Shown here piece after piece: positions 1 to 7,431 of a stretch of DNA of 64,000 nt. Position 1 is the stretch's first letter, and each line of letters starts with the position of its first letter. Source of the DNA: Synoicihabitans lomoniglobus (GTDB lineage: Bacteria > Verrucomicrobiota > Verrucomicrobiia > Opitutales > Opitutaceae); assembly GCF_029023725.1 (NCBI RefSeq), contig NZ_CP119075.1:5451501-5515500 (forward strand), in the 5' to 3' direction. Both the position numbers and the translations under genes were made by a program. Under the pieces are notes generated by a model, which saw only the letters and a program-made list of their open reading frames with translations, was not told the DNA's origin and searched no databases.

Positions 1-290
1 AACATGGGGGTCGTGATCACGATCTCGTCGGCCGCGAACAGTTGATCAATGTTGTGATCGGACTCGGCCATGGCGGTGCGAGCGGCCGGAGAATGTCCCT
101 CGGGAGCCGTGAACGCGCCTTCGAACCAAGCGGAATTCACAAAGGACGGTGGCTCGGCGGCGAGATCGCGCGTGACCACGCGGCCCTCGGGATGGGCGGC
201 CTGCCATTGGGCAAGGTAGGTGGCGCCGACTTGGTTGCTGCGGGAACGTTCGCCGCGGGGACTTGTGCTGACGTGGAGGAGTGTTTTCAT
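1..290 (-). CDS. azoR: FMN-dependent NADH-azoreductase, C-terminal part outside window
   Basis: The reverse strand from the ATG at 290 reads MKTLLHVSTSPRGERSRSNQ and stays open to the window edge (96 codons). The N-terminal beta strand followed by SPRGERSRSN is the FMN phosphate-binding loop of the AzoR/flavodoxin-like quinone reductase family, and FAADEIVITTPM matches the next family strand, which normally continues into a flavin-contacting loop. The enzyme would reduce quinones or azo compounds with NADH in the cytoplasm. It is the last gene seen of a minus-strand group with the YceI protein and a small membrane protein, divergent from the LysR regulator at 1364, which suggests LysR-controlled detoxification. 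Only about half of the usual 200 residues is visible. Confidence 0.85.
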   Translation of the reverse strand, partial: MKTLLHVSTSPRGERSRSNQVGATYLAQWQAAHPEGRVVTRDLAAEPPSFVNSAWFEGAFTAPEGHSPAARTAMAESDHNIDQLFAADEIVITTPM

Positions 291-348
291 GAGAGGAAGA
301 GGAGGAAAATGGTGAACAAGTGGGTGAAGGTTTGAGGGCGGGATTGGT

Positions 349-957
349 TTACCGGGCGGCGGCGCCGGCGAGGGCGAGAGACAGCTCGATGGTTTCGGCC
401 ACCTTGTCGGTCGCCTGGCCGGGCATGATGCCGAACTCGCTGCGGTTGATGCTGAAGGTGGTGCGCAGGACCAGCAGATCGCCCTGCATTTGCCCGCCCG
501 TGCGATCGCTGAGTTTGCCGGGGAGCGACGTCAAAGTCACCGGCACGGTGAGCGTTTTGGTGACGCCTTTGATCGTGAGGTCCCCGGTGACGCGGGCCTT
601 CGTGACCGTGCCCGAGGTGACGGCGTCCCGAACGGATTTGGTGACGAAGGTGATTTCCGGATACGTGGTGACATCGAGCCAGTTCGCGCCGTGCAGGTGC
701 TCCTTCATGGTGCCGTTGGGCACCGTGAGCGAAGCGGTCGCGAGGGTGAGGTGACCCGAGAAGTCAGCCGGGGCGGCCGAGTCAAAGCGGACTTCGCCGC
801 TGATGCCATTGCCGCTGCCGGAAATGGCTTCCAAAGGGGCGTCGAGACTGAAGCGGGCGGCGTTGACGCCTTTCGGATCCTGGAAGTCAAACGCCTGCGG
901 GGCGGCGGAAAGCACGGAGGCACTGAGGAGAAGGGAGGAGAGAAGGACGGATTTCAT
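349..957 (-). CDS. YceI family periplasmic protein
   Basis: A 202-residue protein begins MKSVLLSSLLLSASVLSAAP, a clear Sec signal peptide; the longer upstream reading frame to 1011 adds no plausible sequence, so the internal ATG at 957 is preferred. The mature part has the YceI lipocalin-like pattern: a strand with SGEVRFDSAAPADFSGHL, the segment EHLHGANWLDVTTYPEITF and the repeat VTGDLTIKGVTKTLTVPVT. YceI proteins bind isoprenoid-like lipids in the periplasm; the ligand here is unknown. It lies between the small membrane protein gene (1008-1283) and the azoreductase on the same strand, so the three are probably co-transcribed under the divergent LysR regulator. Confidence 0.9.
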   Translation of the reverse strand: MKSVLLSSLLLSASVLSAAPQAFDFQDPKGVNAARFSLDAPLEAISGSGNGISGEVRFDSAAPADFSGHLTLATASLTVPNGTMKEHLHGANWLDVTTYPEITFVTKSVRDAVTSGTVTKARVTGDLTIKGVTKTLTVPVTLTSLPGKLSDRTGGQMQGDLLVLRTTFSINRSEFGIMPGQATDKVAETIELSLALAGAAAR

Positions 958-1007
958 GATGTTTTTTTCGTTGAGAGGTGGGTGAGGCTGAGATGCAGAG
1001 GGCCGAA

Positions 1008-1283
1008 TCAAGCGGTTGCAGCGCGCCGGGCAGATCGGCGCGAGGCGAACCCGGCAGCGGCGGCGAGAGCGGTGGCGGCGGCGATGCCTCCGGCGAGGAA
1101 GTCGACGCCCGCGACGAATCCCGGTTGGTAGTGGAGAGCTTCGATGCCGGTGATCTCATCGTGGACGGTCACGGGAATCTGGTTCTGGGTCCAACCGCGG
1201 TGGGCGCCGGTGGCGGCCCAGGTGCCGAGGGTCGCGAGCAGGGCTAGGGCGGCGGTGATTTGGAAGAAGCGGGTGAAGTTCAT
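1008..1283 (-). CDS. small membrane protein, unknown function
   Basis: This is a 91-residue protein with two hydrophobic stretches, residues about 7-25 (QITAALALLATLGTWAATG) and about 57-80 (AGVDFLAGGIAAATALAAAA), and a basic C-terminus. I recognise no family. It is the first gene of the minus-strand group that continues with the YceI protein 50 bp further on, and its start is 80 bp from the divergent LysR start. The intergenic operator at 1338-1358 is therefore placed to control it. A role in membrane transport of the substrate handled by YceI/AzoR is possible but unsupported. Confidence 0.6.
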   Translation of the reverse strand: MNFTRFFQITAALALLATLGTWAATGAHRGWTQNQIPVTVHDEITGIEALHYQPGFVAGVDFLAGGIAAATALAAAAGFASRRSARRAATA

Positions 1284-1337
1284 GTTTCCAGAATACCGGT
1301 TTCGGTCGGATATCTCTAAAACTCACTCGCGCACACG

Positions 1338-1358
1338 GTGATAGCGTTTCATTATCAC
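1338..1358. promoter_or_regulatory. LysR-type operator, perfect inverted repeat
   Basis: GTGATA-N9-TATCAC is a perfect 6-bp inverted repeat that ends 5 bp before the LysR ATG at 1364 and lies about 55 bp upstream of the divergent minus-strand start at 1283. It fits the T-N11-A pattern of LysR-type boxes. The position suits autorepression of the regulator together with activation of the divergent genes. The sequence is seen directly; the function is inferred. Confidence 0.65.
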
Positions 1359-1363
1359 CAGTT

Positions 1364-2275
1364 ATGGAACTGCGTTACCTGCGATCGTTTGTCACCGTGG
1401 CTGAAACCCTGCACTTCGGGCAGGCGGCGGAGCGGTTGAAAATCGCGCAGCCCGCGCTGAGTCAGCATATCCAAAAACTGGAGACGTCGCTCGAAGCGCG
1501 ACTGTTGGATCGCAATCGCCACGGCGTGGCGCTCACGGCGGTGGGGCAGGTGTTTCTGCGGGAGGCGCGTTCCATTCTCGCGCAGGTGCAGCACGCGCGC
1601 AACGAGGTGGAGCGGGTCAAGGCGGGCGGCGAAGGCACCTTGCGACTCGGTTACGTGCCGGGTCCGGCGCGCGGGGCGTTGACGTGTGCGTTGCATGTCA
1701 TGCGGCAGAAAAGTCCGGCGGTGCGGGTCGAGCTGCACGAGGCGCAGACCACTCATATTTTGCGGGCGTTGCTGGCGGGCGAGTATGACGCCGTGTTGGC
1801 GCCCGAGTTTGATCCGCCTTTCCCGCGGGGATTGGATCACGCAGAGGTGGCGTCGCAGCGCGTGCTTTTGGTGATGGGGGCGCGCCATCCGATGGCGGCG
1901 CACGACACGGTGCCTTTGGCGGAGTTGAAGACGGCGGACTGGGTGTCGTATGCCGATACGATTGCGCCCGGTTATCGTCGATGGATCAACGAAGTCTGCC
2001 GGTCGGCGGGGTTTCGTCCGCGCATCGCGCAGCAGGTGACCGCCAGCAACGATCTGCAAGTGGCAGTAGCGACTTTGCCGGGCGTGGCCATCGTGCCGGA
2101 AGGTTATCGGGAATTGTTCACCGACGGCGTGGTGTTTCGGCCCTTGGAGCCCGAGCCGGATCGCATGGGTCTGTGGCTGTGGTGTCGCAAGGGCGACGAA
2201 GGGTCTGCGCTGACGGCCTTTCGCGCGGCGCTGCACGAGACGCACGGGCGTGGTTTGAAGTCGGGCGACGCGTAG
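1364..2275 (+). CDS. LysR family transcriptional regulator
   Basis: This is a 303-residue protein of normal LysR length. The N-terminus MELRYLRSFVTVAETLHFGQ followed by AAERLKIAQPALSQHIQKLE is the winged helix-turn-helix; residues from about 90 form the periplasmic-binding-protein-like effector domain (GTLRLGYVPG, VLLVMGARHPMAAHD, LQVAVATLPGVAIVPE). It starts 80 bp from a divergent minus-strand group (small membrane protein, YceI, azoreductase), the classic LysR arrangement, with a perfect palindrome just upstream. The effector cannot be read from the sequence. Confidence 0.95.
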   Translation: MELRYLRSFVTVAETLHFGQAAERLKIAQPALSQHIQKLETSLEARLLDRNRHGVALTAVGQVFLREARSILAQVQHARNEVERVKAGGEGTLRLGYVPGPARGALTCALHVMRQKSPAVRVELHEAQTTHILRALLAGEYDAVLAPEFDPPFPRGLDHAEVASQRVLLVMGARHPMAAHDTVPLAELKTADWVSYADTIAPGYRRWINEVCRSAGFRPRIAQQVTASNDLQVAVATLPGVAIVPEGYRELFTDGVVFRPLEPEPDRMGLWLWCRKGDEGSALTAFRAALHETHGRGLKSGDA

Positions 2276-2353
2276 TCATTTCCCCTGCGGTTTCCGGTCG
2301 GCGTCATGCGCGGAGGCTCGCTATTTGGGGTAAAGCGTTGCTGGTGGAACAGA

Positions 2354-3280
2354 GTGGAAGATCTCAAGCAACTGGTTGAAGCGGTGCACCGCGAGCTCGG
2401 CTCCAAGTTGGAGGAGGGCAAGGTCGCGGACTACATCCCGCAATTGGCCAAAGTGCCGTTGAAAAAATTTGGGATCGCGGTGGCGACGGTGGAGGGCGAT
2501 CTCGTCACGGTGGGAGATGCCGAGGAAGCGTTCTCCATCCAGAGTATTTCCAAACTCTTCACCCTGACCATGGCATTGGGGCGGTGGGGTGAACGGTTGT
2601 GGGCGCGGGTGGATCGGGAGCCCTCGGGGAGTCGCTTCAATTCGATCGTGCAATTGGAGCACGAGCATGGGAAACCCCGCAATCCGTTCATTAATGCGGG
2701 CGCGATCGCGGTCACCGATGCGGTCTTGAGCGGCTCCCAGCCCAAAGAAGCGATCGGCTCGATTCTCCGCTTCATGCGTTTCCTGGCAGCCGACGATGAC
2801 ATCACGATTGATCCGCGGGTGGCCCGCTCCGAACAGGCCACGGGTCATCGCAACTTCGCGCTCGCGCATTTCATGCGCTCGTTCGACGTCATCGAGCATC
2901 CGCCAGCCGAAGTGCTGGGGGTGTATTTTCATCAATGCGCGATCGCGATGAGTTGCGCGCAACTCGCGCGGTCGGGACTTTTCCTCGCGGCGGAGGGGCG
3001 CAACCCGCTCACGGGACATCGCGTGGTGTCGGCTGCCCGGGCGCGGCGGCTCAACTCCATGATGATGATGTGCGGCCACTACGACGGTGCGGGTGACTTC
3101 GCGTTTCGCGTGGGCCTGCCGGGCAAGAGCGGCGTGGGCGGCGGCATCCTCGCGATTGTGCCGGGCAAGGCCGCCGTGGCGGTCTGGTCGCCGGGTTTGG
3201 ACGCCAATGGCAATTCCCATGTCGGCACGGCGGCGTTGGAATTGCTCGCCCGGAGAGCGGGCTGGTCGGTCTTTGGGTAG
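2354..3280 (+). CDS. glsA: glutaminase A
   Basis: The enzyme hydrolyses glutamine to glutamate and ammonia in the cytoplasm. Family signatures are [10 protein letters not shown], the catalytic serine/lysine motif [21 protein letters not shown], the central [11 protein letters not shown], and the C-terminal [12 protein letters not shown] loop. The reading frame opens at an ATG at 2306, but its first 16 residues ([16 protein letters not shown]) look non-coding; the GTG at 2354 begins [15 protein letters not shown], which matches the normal glutaminase start, giving 308 residues. No strong ribosome-binding site settles this. It follows the LysR gene by 78 bp on the same strand but has no obvious link to it. 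Confidence 0.92.
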   Translation: MEDLKQLVEAVHRELGSKLEEGKVADYIPQLAKVPLKKFGIAVATVEGDLVTVGDAEEAFSIQSISKLFTLTMALGRWGERLWARVDREPSGSRFNSIVQLEHEHGKPRNPFINAGAIAVTDAVLSGSQPKEAIGSILRFMRFLAADDDITIDPRVARSEQATGHRNFALAHFMRSFDVIEHPPAEVLGVYFHQCAIAMSCAQLARSGLFLAAEGRNPLTGHRVVSAARARRLNSMMMMCGHYDGAGDFAFRVGLPGKSGVGGGILAIVPGKAAVAVWSPGLDANGNSHVGTAALELLARRAGWSVFG

Positions 3281-3369
3281 CGGTTCGCGGCGTGGGAAGC
3301 GTCTGCGATCTGCAATCAACCCGGCGTCTGATTCGTTTATGTCGGTAGCATGATCAGTCGCGGGCGAGT

Positions 3370-3933
3370 TTGCGGGAATACGAGACGGGGGGCTTGGCCT
3401 CTAGCGTTCTCTTGCCCTCTGCCCGCCCCAGCCCCGCTTCCGATAGCGCGAGCGAGATCGACCTGCTCAATGCGGGTTTTCGCTACGCGGTCGCCTTGGT
3501 GCATCATCGGCAGGACGCCGAGGATATCGCGCAGGAAGCCTGGCTCAATCTGCATCGTCGCTATGGCAAGGTGCCGTCGCGGGCCTTGTTGTTCACCACG
3601 GTCAAACACCTGGTCATCGATCGGCATCGCCGCGGTAAAATCGTGTCGTTCGAAAGCGGCGAGGATCTCGTCGTGCCCGATCAAAGCACCGCGAACGCTC
3701 CGGGAGTGGCAACCGACATCGACACGTTGCTCGGGGAGCTCCGCCAGAACGAACGCGAGGCCCTGTTCCTGCACTACATCGAAGGTCGCACGGCGGAGGA
3801 GATCGGCCGAATGACAGCCCAACCCCGCAACACCGTGCTCAGCCTCATGCGACGAAGTTTGCAAAAACTGCGCCGCGTGATTTCACCGGACGCGCCGCCA
3901 GCGAGCCCGCGAACTGCTCGCCCTTCGGTTTGA
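3370..3933 (+). CDS. ECF-type RNA polymerase sigma factor
   Basis: This 187-residue sigma-70 family protein has region 2 at about residues 30-95 (YAVALVHHRQDAEDIAQEAW, then LLFTTVKHLVIDRHRR) and region 4 at about 120-175 (LRQNEREALFLHYIEGRTAE and the helix-turn-helix NTVLSLMRRSLQKLRR). The start used is a TTG; no in-frame ATG precedes region 2, so the true start is uncertain within about 25 codons. The next gene (3941) follows after 7 bp and encodes a single-span membrane protein, the usual arrangement for an ECF sigma and its membrane anti-sigma. Confidence 0.88.
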   Translation: MREYETGGLASSVLLPSARPSPASDSASEIDLLNAGFRYAVALVHHRQDAEDIAQEAWLNLHRRYGKVPSRALLFTTVKHLVIDRHRRGKIVSFESGEDLVVPDQSTANAPGVATDIDTLLGELRQNEREALFLHYIEGRTAEEIGRMTAQPRNTVLSLMRRSLQKLRRVISPDAPPASPRTARPSV

Positions 3934-3940
3934 TTCTCCC

Positions 3941-4726
3941 GTGATGAACGATCCCGAAAAGGACCTGCGTGAGCACTTCGAGCGACAACACCTGTCGCCG
4001 GAGCGTGCCACCGCCATTCTGGCCGCCGGCAGGGAGGCGGCCGTGCAACATGCGCGTCGCGTGGCGCGATGGCGCTGGGGCGGCATGGCGGCGGTGGTGA
4101 CCCTCGCGTTGGGCGGAGGTTGGTGGATGCGTGCTCCCGGCGGTGACGAGCCGCCGTCGGTGGCGCGTCCGGCTGAGCTCAGCCCCGACGCAGGCGGATC
4201 GGTCACGCTCGCGACGGTGCAATCGGGGGTGATGGCGTTTTTCAACACGCCCGACTACCAACTCGATCGAATGGCGCTCGATCACCCCGAACTCGTGGCA
4301 TGGATGCAAACGCAAGGGGCTCCGTCGGAGTTGACCGTGCCGGAGTCGATCGACCCGCTCGACAACCTTGGTTGTGAGGTGCTCCAGATCGATGGCGTTT
4401 CCGTATACATTCTTTGCTTCTATCTCGATGGCGTGCCGCGCGACGAAACGGGCGAGCCGATGTTGGGTAAGAAACTCATGGCGGTGGCGGCGCCGGATGC
4501 CGCGGCAGGCGCCCCGGCGATGATGAAACCGCTCACGTTGGTCCACCTCATTACCGTGCCGCGCGATCAGTTTGCGGGGGCGCCGCAAGCGGGTGATCCG
4601 GTGGCGATCACTCGTGATGGGCAGTGGGGTTTCGCGACGTGGGCGGGTCGGGATGTCGTGTATGTCGTCGCCTCGCCGGTGGAGGCCGAACGGTTCCGGG
4701 AAATCGCCGCGCACTTGCGCGGTTGA
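3941..4726 (+). CDS. putative membrane anti-sigma factor / sigma-linked protein
   Basis: A 261-residue protein (the start could equally be the second Met, 3944) has a short charged cytoplasmic segment (residues 1-45, with the helix LSPERATAILAAGREAAVQH), one transmembrane helix at about 46-62 (WGGMAAVVTLALGGGWWM) and an extracytoplasmic domain of about 190 residues containing one Cys pair region (NLGCEVLQIDGVSVYILCFY). It follows the ECF sigma gene by 7 bp, so an anti-sigma or stress-sensing role is inferred from position and topology. I see no zinc-binding anti-sigma motif (HxxxCxxC), so it is not a standard ZAS-type anti-sigma factor. Confidence 0.6.
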   Translation: MMNDPEKDLREHFERQHLSPERATAILAAGREAAVQHARRVARWRWGGMAAVVTLALGGGWWMRAPGGDEPPSVARPAELSPDAGGSVTLATVQSGVMAFFNTPDYQLDRMALDHPELVAWMQTQGAPSELTVPESIDPLDNLGCEVLQIDGVSVYILCFYLDGVPRDETGEPMLGKKLMAVAAPDAAAGAPAMMKPLTLVHLITVPRDQFAGAPQAGDPVAITRDGQWGFATWAGRDVVYVVASPVEAERFREIAAHLRG

Positions 4727-4740
4727 GCGAGAGGCGAAAA

Positions 4741-4771
4741 CGAAAAAACCCGCCCGCGCGAGGCGGACGGG
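4741..4771 (-). terminator. rho-independent terminator of the spondin-domain gene
   Basis: CCCGCCCGC and GCGGACGGG form a 9-bp stem with one mismatch around a 5-base loop. On the minus strand the stem is followed by TTTTTT. It lies about 40 bp after the stop of the minus-strand gene ending at 4813 and can also stop plus-strand transcripts from 4726. Confidence 0.75.
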
Positions 4772-4812
4772 CAGGCCAGATGGGCGGCGGTCGGGAGGGG
4801 GCGAACCCGAGA

Positions 4813-5985
4813 TTAGTTCGAAACCTCGTAGAACTCGACGAGCACCACACCGTCGGTGGTGCCGGGATTACCCACGTGGGCGGTGTAGGCTCCCGGTGCG
4901 AGTGTCAGCATGACGGCGGCGTCGGCGCTGTCGGCATCGAAGGCAAATGCGCCCACGGTCGCAACCGCATCGCCGACCTCGGCGGCCACCCAGTTGTCGT
5001 TGCTGCCCATGGCGTTGCCGTCGGCGTCGAACACTGTGACCGAGGGGTCGGCGAGGAAACCGGCCACGTTGAAGTTGGCCAGGCTCGGGCCGGCGACGCG
5101 CACCAGCACCGGCTTGTCGGCGCCGGGACTCACCACGAAGCCGACGATCTTGGTGTTGTCGCCGGTGCCGGCCGGGCCACGGGCGGACAAGTTGACGAAG
5201 CGGGAAGGCGTGGCGGAGGCGCCGTTGATGACGGATACGGTGATTTCCGCGACCTGATAGCCGTTGGCCTTGAAGTCGGCCGCGCCGAAAGTCACCGGCG
5301 TCCCGGGCGCCATGGACGTGGCATCGAGAATGCCGCCCAGGCCGGCGGCCTTGAACCCGGCGTGGATGCCGACGGTGCCGCCCTCCGTCGGACCCGTATT
5401 GGGGGCGGCTTGCGCGAGGAAGGCCACGTTGGCGGCGACCTCGTCGTTGACCTCGGTGCCGGCATCCCAGACGGCGGCTCCCCACACGGGAATTGACCGC
5501 GGGATGAAGTAGCCCGAGTCATCAAATAGTGGATACGCGGTGGGGTTGTCGTTGCCGAAGAAGCCGTCGTTGCTCGGGATGATCATGGAGAAATAACTCA
5601 GGTAACGATGCGCCGGAATTGCGGGATCGAGGTCGAACACCTGGGTGTAGGAGCGGCCGGGGGCGACGGGGCCGGCGATGACGGCGGAGAGGCCGTGAGG
5701 TTGGGCGACGCCGAATTCCGTTTGCAGGCCCGACGGATTGCCGTCCTCGGCGGAGGATTCGACGGCGGCCGAAGCGGTGGCGCCAGCATCGAAAGCGTCG
5801 TAGGTGCCGTCGTGCACCGTCAGAACCGGATTTACGAACCACAGGCCGTGGGCGGGAGTGGTGCTGCGCACGGTGACGGCGACCTGCACGGCGGACACGG
5901 TGGTGGTGAGCACGGCGCAGATCGCGAGAAGTGCGCCGACGGGGCGGAGGAATCGAAGGGAGGGGTGAAGTGAATTTGAGTTCAT
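4813..5985 (-). CDS. secreted spondin-domain protein
   Basis: This is a 390-residue secreted protein with a signal peptide (LRFLRPVGALLAICAVLTTT, then VSA). Residues about 30-210 match the spondin N-terminal domain as found in bacteria: a strand after the signal, GLWFVNPVLTVHDGTYDAFD, the acidic AEDGNPSGL, SYFSMIIPSNDGFFGNDNP, and VWDAGTEVNDE. The C-terminal part (SARGPAGTGDNTKIVGFVVS, VLVRVAGPSLANFNV, DPSVTVFDADG, FYEVSN) is a beta-rich module that I associate with secreted Opitutales proteins. Start choice: the ATG at 5985 has GGGAGG only about 2-4 bases upstream; an in-frame TTG at 5997 is possible. Function is unknown, probably cell-surface adhesion or a matrix role. Confidence 0.85.
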   Translation of the reverse strand: MNSNSLHPSLRFLRPVGALLAICAVLTTTVSAVQVAVTVRSTTPAHGLWFVNPVLTVHDGTYDAFDAGATASAAVESSAEDGNPSGLQTEFGVAQPHGLSAVIAGPVAPGRSYTQVFDLDPAIPAHRYLSYFSMIIPSNDGFFGNDNPTAYPLFDDSGYFIPRSIPVWGAAVWDAGTEVNDEVAANVAFLAQAAPNTGPTEGGTVGIHAGFKAAGLGGILDATSMAPGTPVTFGAADFKANGYQVAEITVSVINGASATPSRFVNLSARGPAGTGDNTKIVGFVVSPGADKPVLVRVAGPSLANFNVAGFLADPSVTVFDADGNAMGSNDNWVAAEVGDAVATVGAFAFDADSADAAVMLTLAPGAYTAHVGNPGTTDGVVLVEFYEVSN

Positions 5986-6067
5986 CACCTCCCGCAACGA
6001 GTGGCTCCGACGGTTGATTGCAGCGAGAGGGCGGAATTATTAATAACTTATCCGTCCTGGTCGTTTG

Positions 6068-6301
6068 CTACCGGGCGGACGACGGAGAGTCCGTCTCTGA
6101 AATGGGTCGCGGCGGGGCGAATCGGGCGAAGAAGTGTGACAGGGCGGCGTAGTGCAGGCCGGCGGCGGATACCTCGGCGGTAGCGGGATCGGGACTAAAT
6201 CGCGCGGTCGGTTCCGCACCCTGTTTCGGACTCTCCAGTGCGGGGGACGCCTGGGATGCGGAGGATGGTGGTTCGGAGGGAGATACGGTGGAAGTGGGCA
6301 T
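6068..6301 (-). CDS. small hypothetical protein downstream of the sigma operon
   Basis: A 77-residue frame starts 14 bp after the stop of the sigma-linked membrane protein on the same strand. The sequence is rich in Ser, Pro and Ala and low in complexity (MPTSTVSPSEPPSSASQASP) and ends in a short hydrophobic part (LHYAALSHFFARFAPP). It has no recognisable domain. Position in an apparent three-gene operon supports it; composition argues against it. It may be noise. Confidence 0.3.
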   Translation of the reverse strand: MPTSTVSPSEPPSSASQASPALESPKQGAEPTARFSPDPATAEVSAAGLHYAALSHFFARFAPPRPISETDSPSSAR

Positions 6302-6315
6302 GGCGACGGGTGCGT

Positions 6316-6702
6316 TCAGGAGTTGGGTTTAACAGATTTGGCTGGGCCGTCTGGTTCGGTGGGCTCGTCGTCGGACCAATCGCCGCACCAGCGTTTCATT
6401 TTGGCGCGCAACTGATCGCGTTTCGCCGGATCCATGGACGACCAGTCTTGAGCGAGTTTTTCGCGTCGGGCGCGGGGGCCGCAGTCGTGATGGCGACACC
6501 GCCCGCCGGGCCAGCCACCGAAGAGGATTTTGCAGAGCACGAGCAGGCCGAGGGCCTGCCAGTAGGTGATGGGGCTCACCGCGACGACATCGACGAGCAC
6601 ACCGTTCCAGAGAGCCTGCACGGCCCAGGTGAACACGCCGAGGAAGACCACGATGGCCACGGGGATGAGGAAGAGATATTTGCGACAGGAGGCGGAGATC
6701 AT
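6316..6702 (-). CDS. small membrane protein partner of ECF sigma factor
   Basis: This 128-residue protein has two transmembrane helices (about residues 8-32, KYLFLIPVAIVVFLGVFTW, and about 44-62) separated by VDVVAVSPITYWQALG. The segment ITYWQALGLLVLCKILFGGW, then a His/Cys-rich GGRCRHHDC, then a basic helix ending in KMKRWCGDW, resembles the two-helix proteins found next to sigma-24-like genes in Bacteroidota and Verrucomicrobiota. It starts 12 bp after the ECF sigma gene, so it is probably its membrane regulator. The HHDC cluster could bind a metal; that is inference. Confidence 0.7.
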   Translation of the reverse strand: MISASCRKYLFLIPVAIVVFLGVFTWAVQALWNGVLVDVVAVSPITYWQALGLLVLCKILFGGWPGGRCRHHDCGPRARREKLAQDWSSMDPAKRDQLRAKMKRWCGDWSDDEPTEPDGPAKSVKPNS

Positions 6703-6714
6703 GACGGGAGTGGA

Positions 6715-7308
6715 TTAAGCGGGGTGGGAAAGAAAATCGGCGCGCAGGGGGGCGAGACGGAGGCGCAGATGTTGGATGGCGTAGCGTTTGCGCGAGAGCA
6801 GGGTGTTGAGGTTGTCACCGGTGAGCTCGGCGATGTCCTGAAACGAAAGCGCCTCGAGCTCGTGCCAGACAAAGACCTCACGTTGTGGCGCGGGCAGTTC
6901 GGCGAGAGCGATGTGCAAGTGTTCCCAGAAGAGTCGGCGCTGATGTTCAGCGCGCGGGGTGTGGTCATCGCGCAGCAGCAGATCGGCAAATTCGGGCCCG
7001 AAGGCGGCAAGGTCGTCTGCGTCTACCGCGTCGAGCGAGGCCATGGCCGGCTTTTTGCGGTAGCCATCGATGATGCGGTGGCGAGCGACGGTATAGAGCC
7101 AGGCACCGATGCGCTCGATGGGACCGGCGTTGAGGGTGACCACCAACTGCTGCCAGACGTCCTGGAGGACATCCTCGGCATCGGCGTCACTACCGACCCG
7201 GGCTCGAATGAAGCGCAACAGCCGACGGCCCGCGTCGTTGACGACGTTGGTGACACGTTGGTTGTTTTCGATGCTCATCGCGGCGGGAGTGGAATAGACA
7301 ATGTCCAT
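6715..7308 (-). CDS. ECF-type RNA polymerase sigma factor
   Basis: A 197-residue sigma-70 family protein: region 2 at about residues 25-95 (RRLLRFIRARVGSDADAEDV, LQDVWQQLV, IGAWLYTVARHRIIDGYRKK) and region 4 at about 130-185 (LPAPQREVFVWHELEALSFQ, then DIAELTGDNLNTLLSRKRYA). The start may be the second Met (MSIENNQ, 7278). It heads a minus-strand group with the small membrane protein at 6316-6702 and perhaps a third short gene. The alarm signal is unknown. Confidence 0.92.
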   Translation of the reverse strand: MDIVYSTPAAMSIENNQRVTNVVNDAGRRLLRFIRARVGSDADAEDVLQDVWQQLVVTLNAGPIERIGAWLYTVARHRIIDGYRKKPAMASLDAVDADDLAAFGPEFADLLLRDDHTPRAEHQRRLFWEHLHIALAELPAPQREVFVWHELEALSFQDIAELTGDNLNTLLSRKRYAIQHLRLRLAPLRADFLSHPA

Positions 7309-7376
7309 TACACCCCGGCAGACGAAAAGGAGTCGGAAATATTGTAGGCGGGCGGAAGTTTTTTAGAATCCGCGCC

Positions 7377-7407
7377 AAAAAAAAGCCGCCCCGGTAAGGA
7401 GCGGCTT
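7377..7407 (-). terminator. rho-independent terminator of the TonB receptor gene
   Basis: AAGCCGC and GCGGCTT form a perfect 7-bp stem with an 11-base loop. On the minus strand it is followed by TTTTTTTT. It lies 25-55 bp after the receptor gene stop at 7432. Confidence 0.8.
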
Positions 7408-7431
7408 GAGAATGAGAGGAATGGAGCGGGC

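Noticed and set aside
2321..3319. 332-residue minus-strand frame opposite glutaminase.
   Set aside because: Arg/His-rich shadow; the plus strand encodes an intact glutaminase.
6238..7347. 369-residue plus-strand frame opposite the sigma operon.
   Set aside because: Antisense shadow of three minus-strand genes whose sense products have clear sigma and membrane-protein features.
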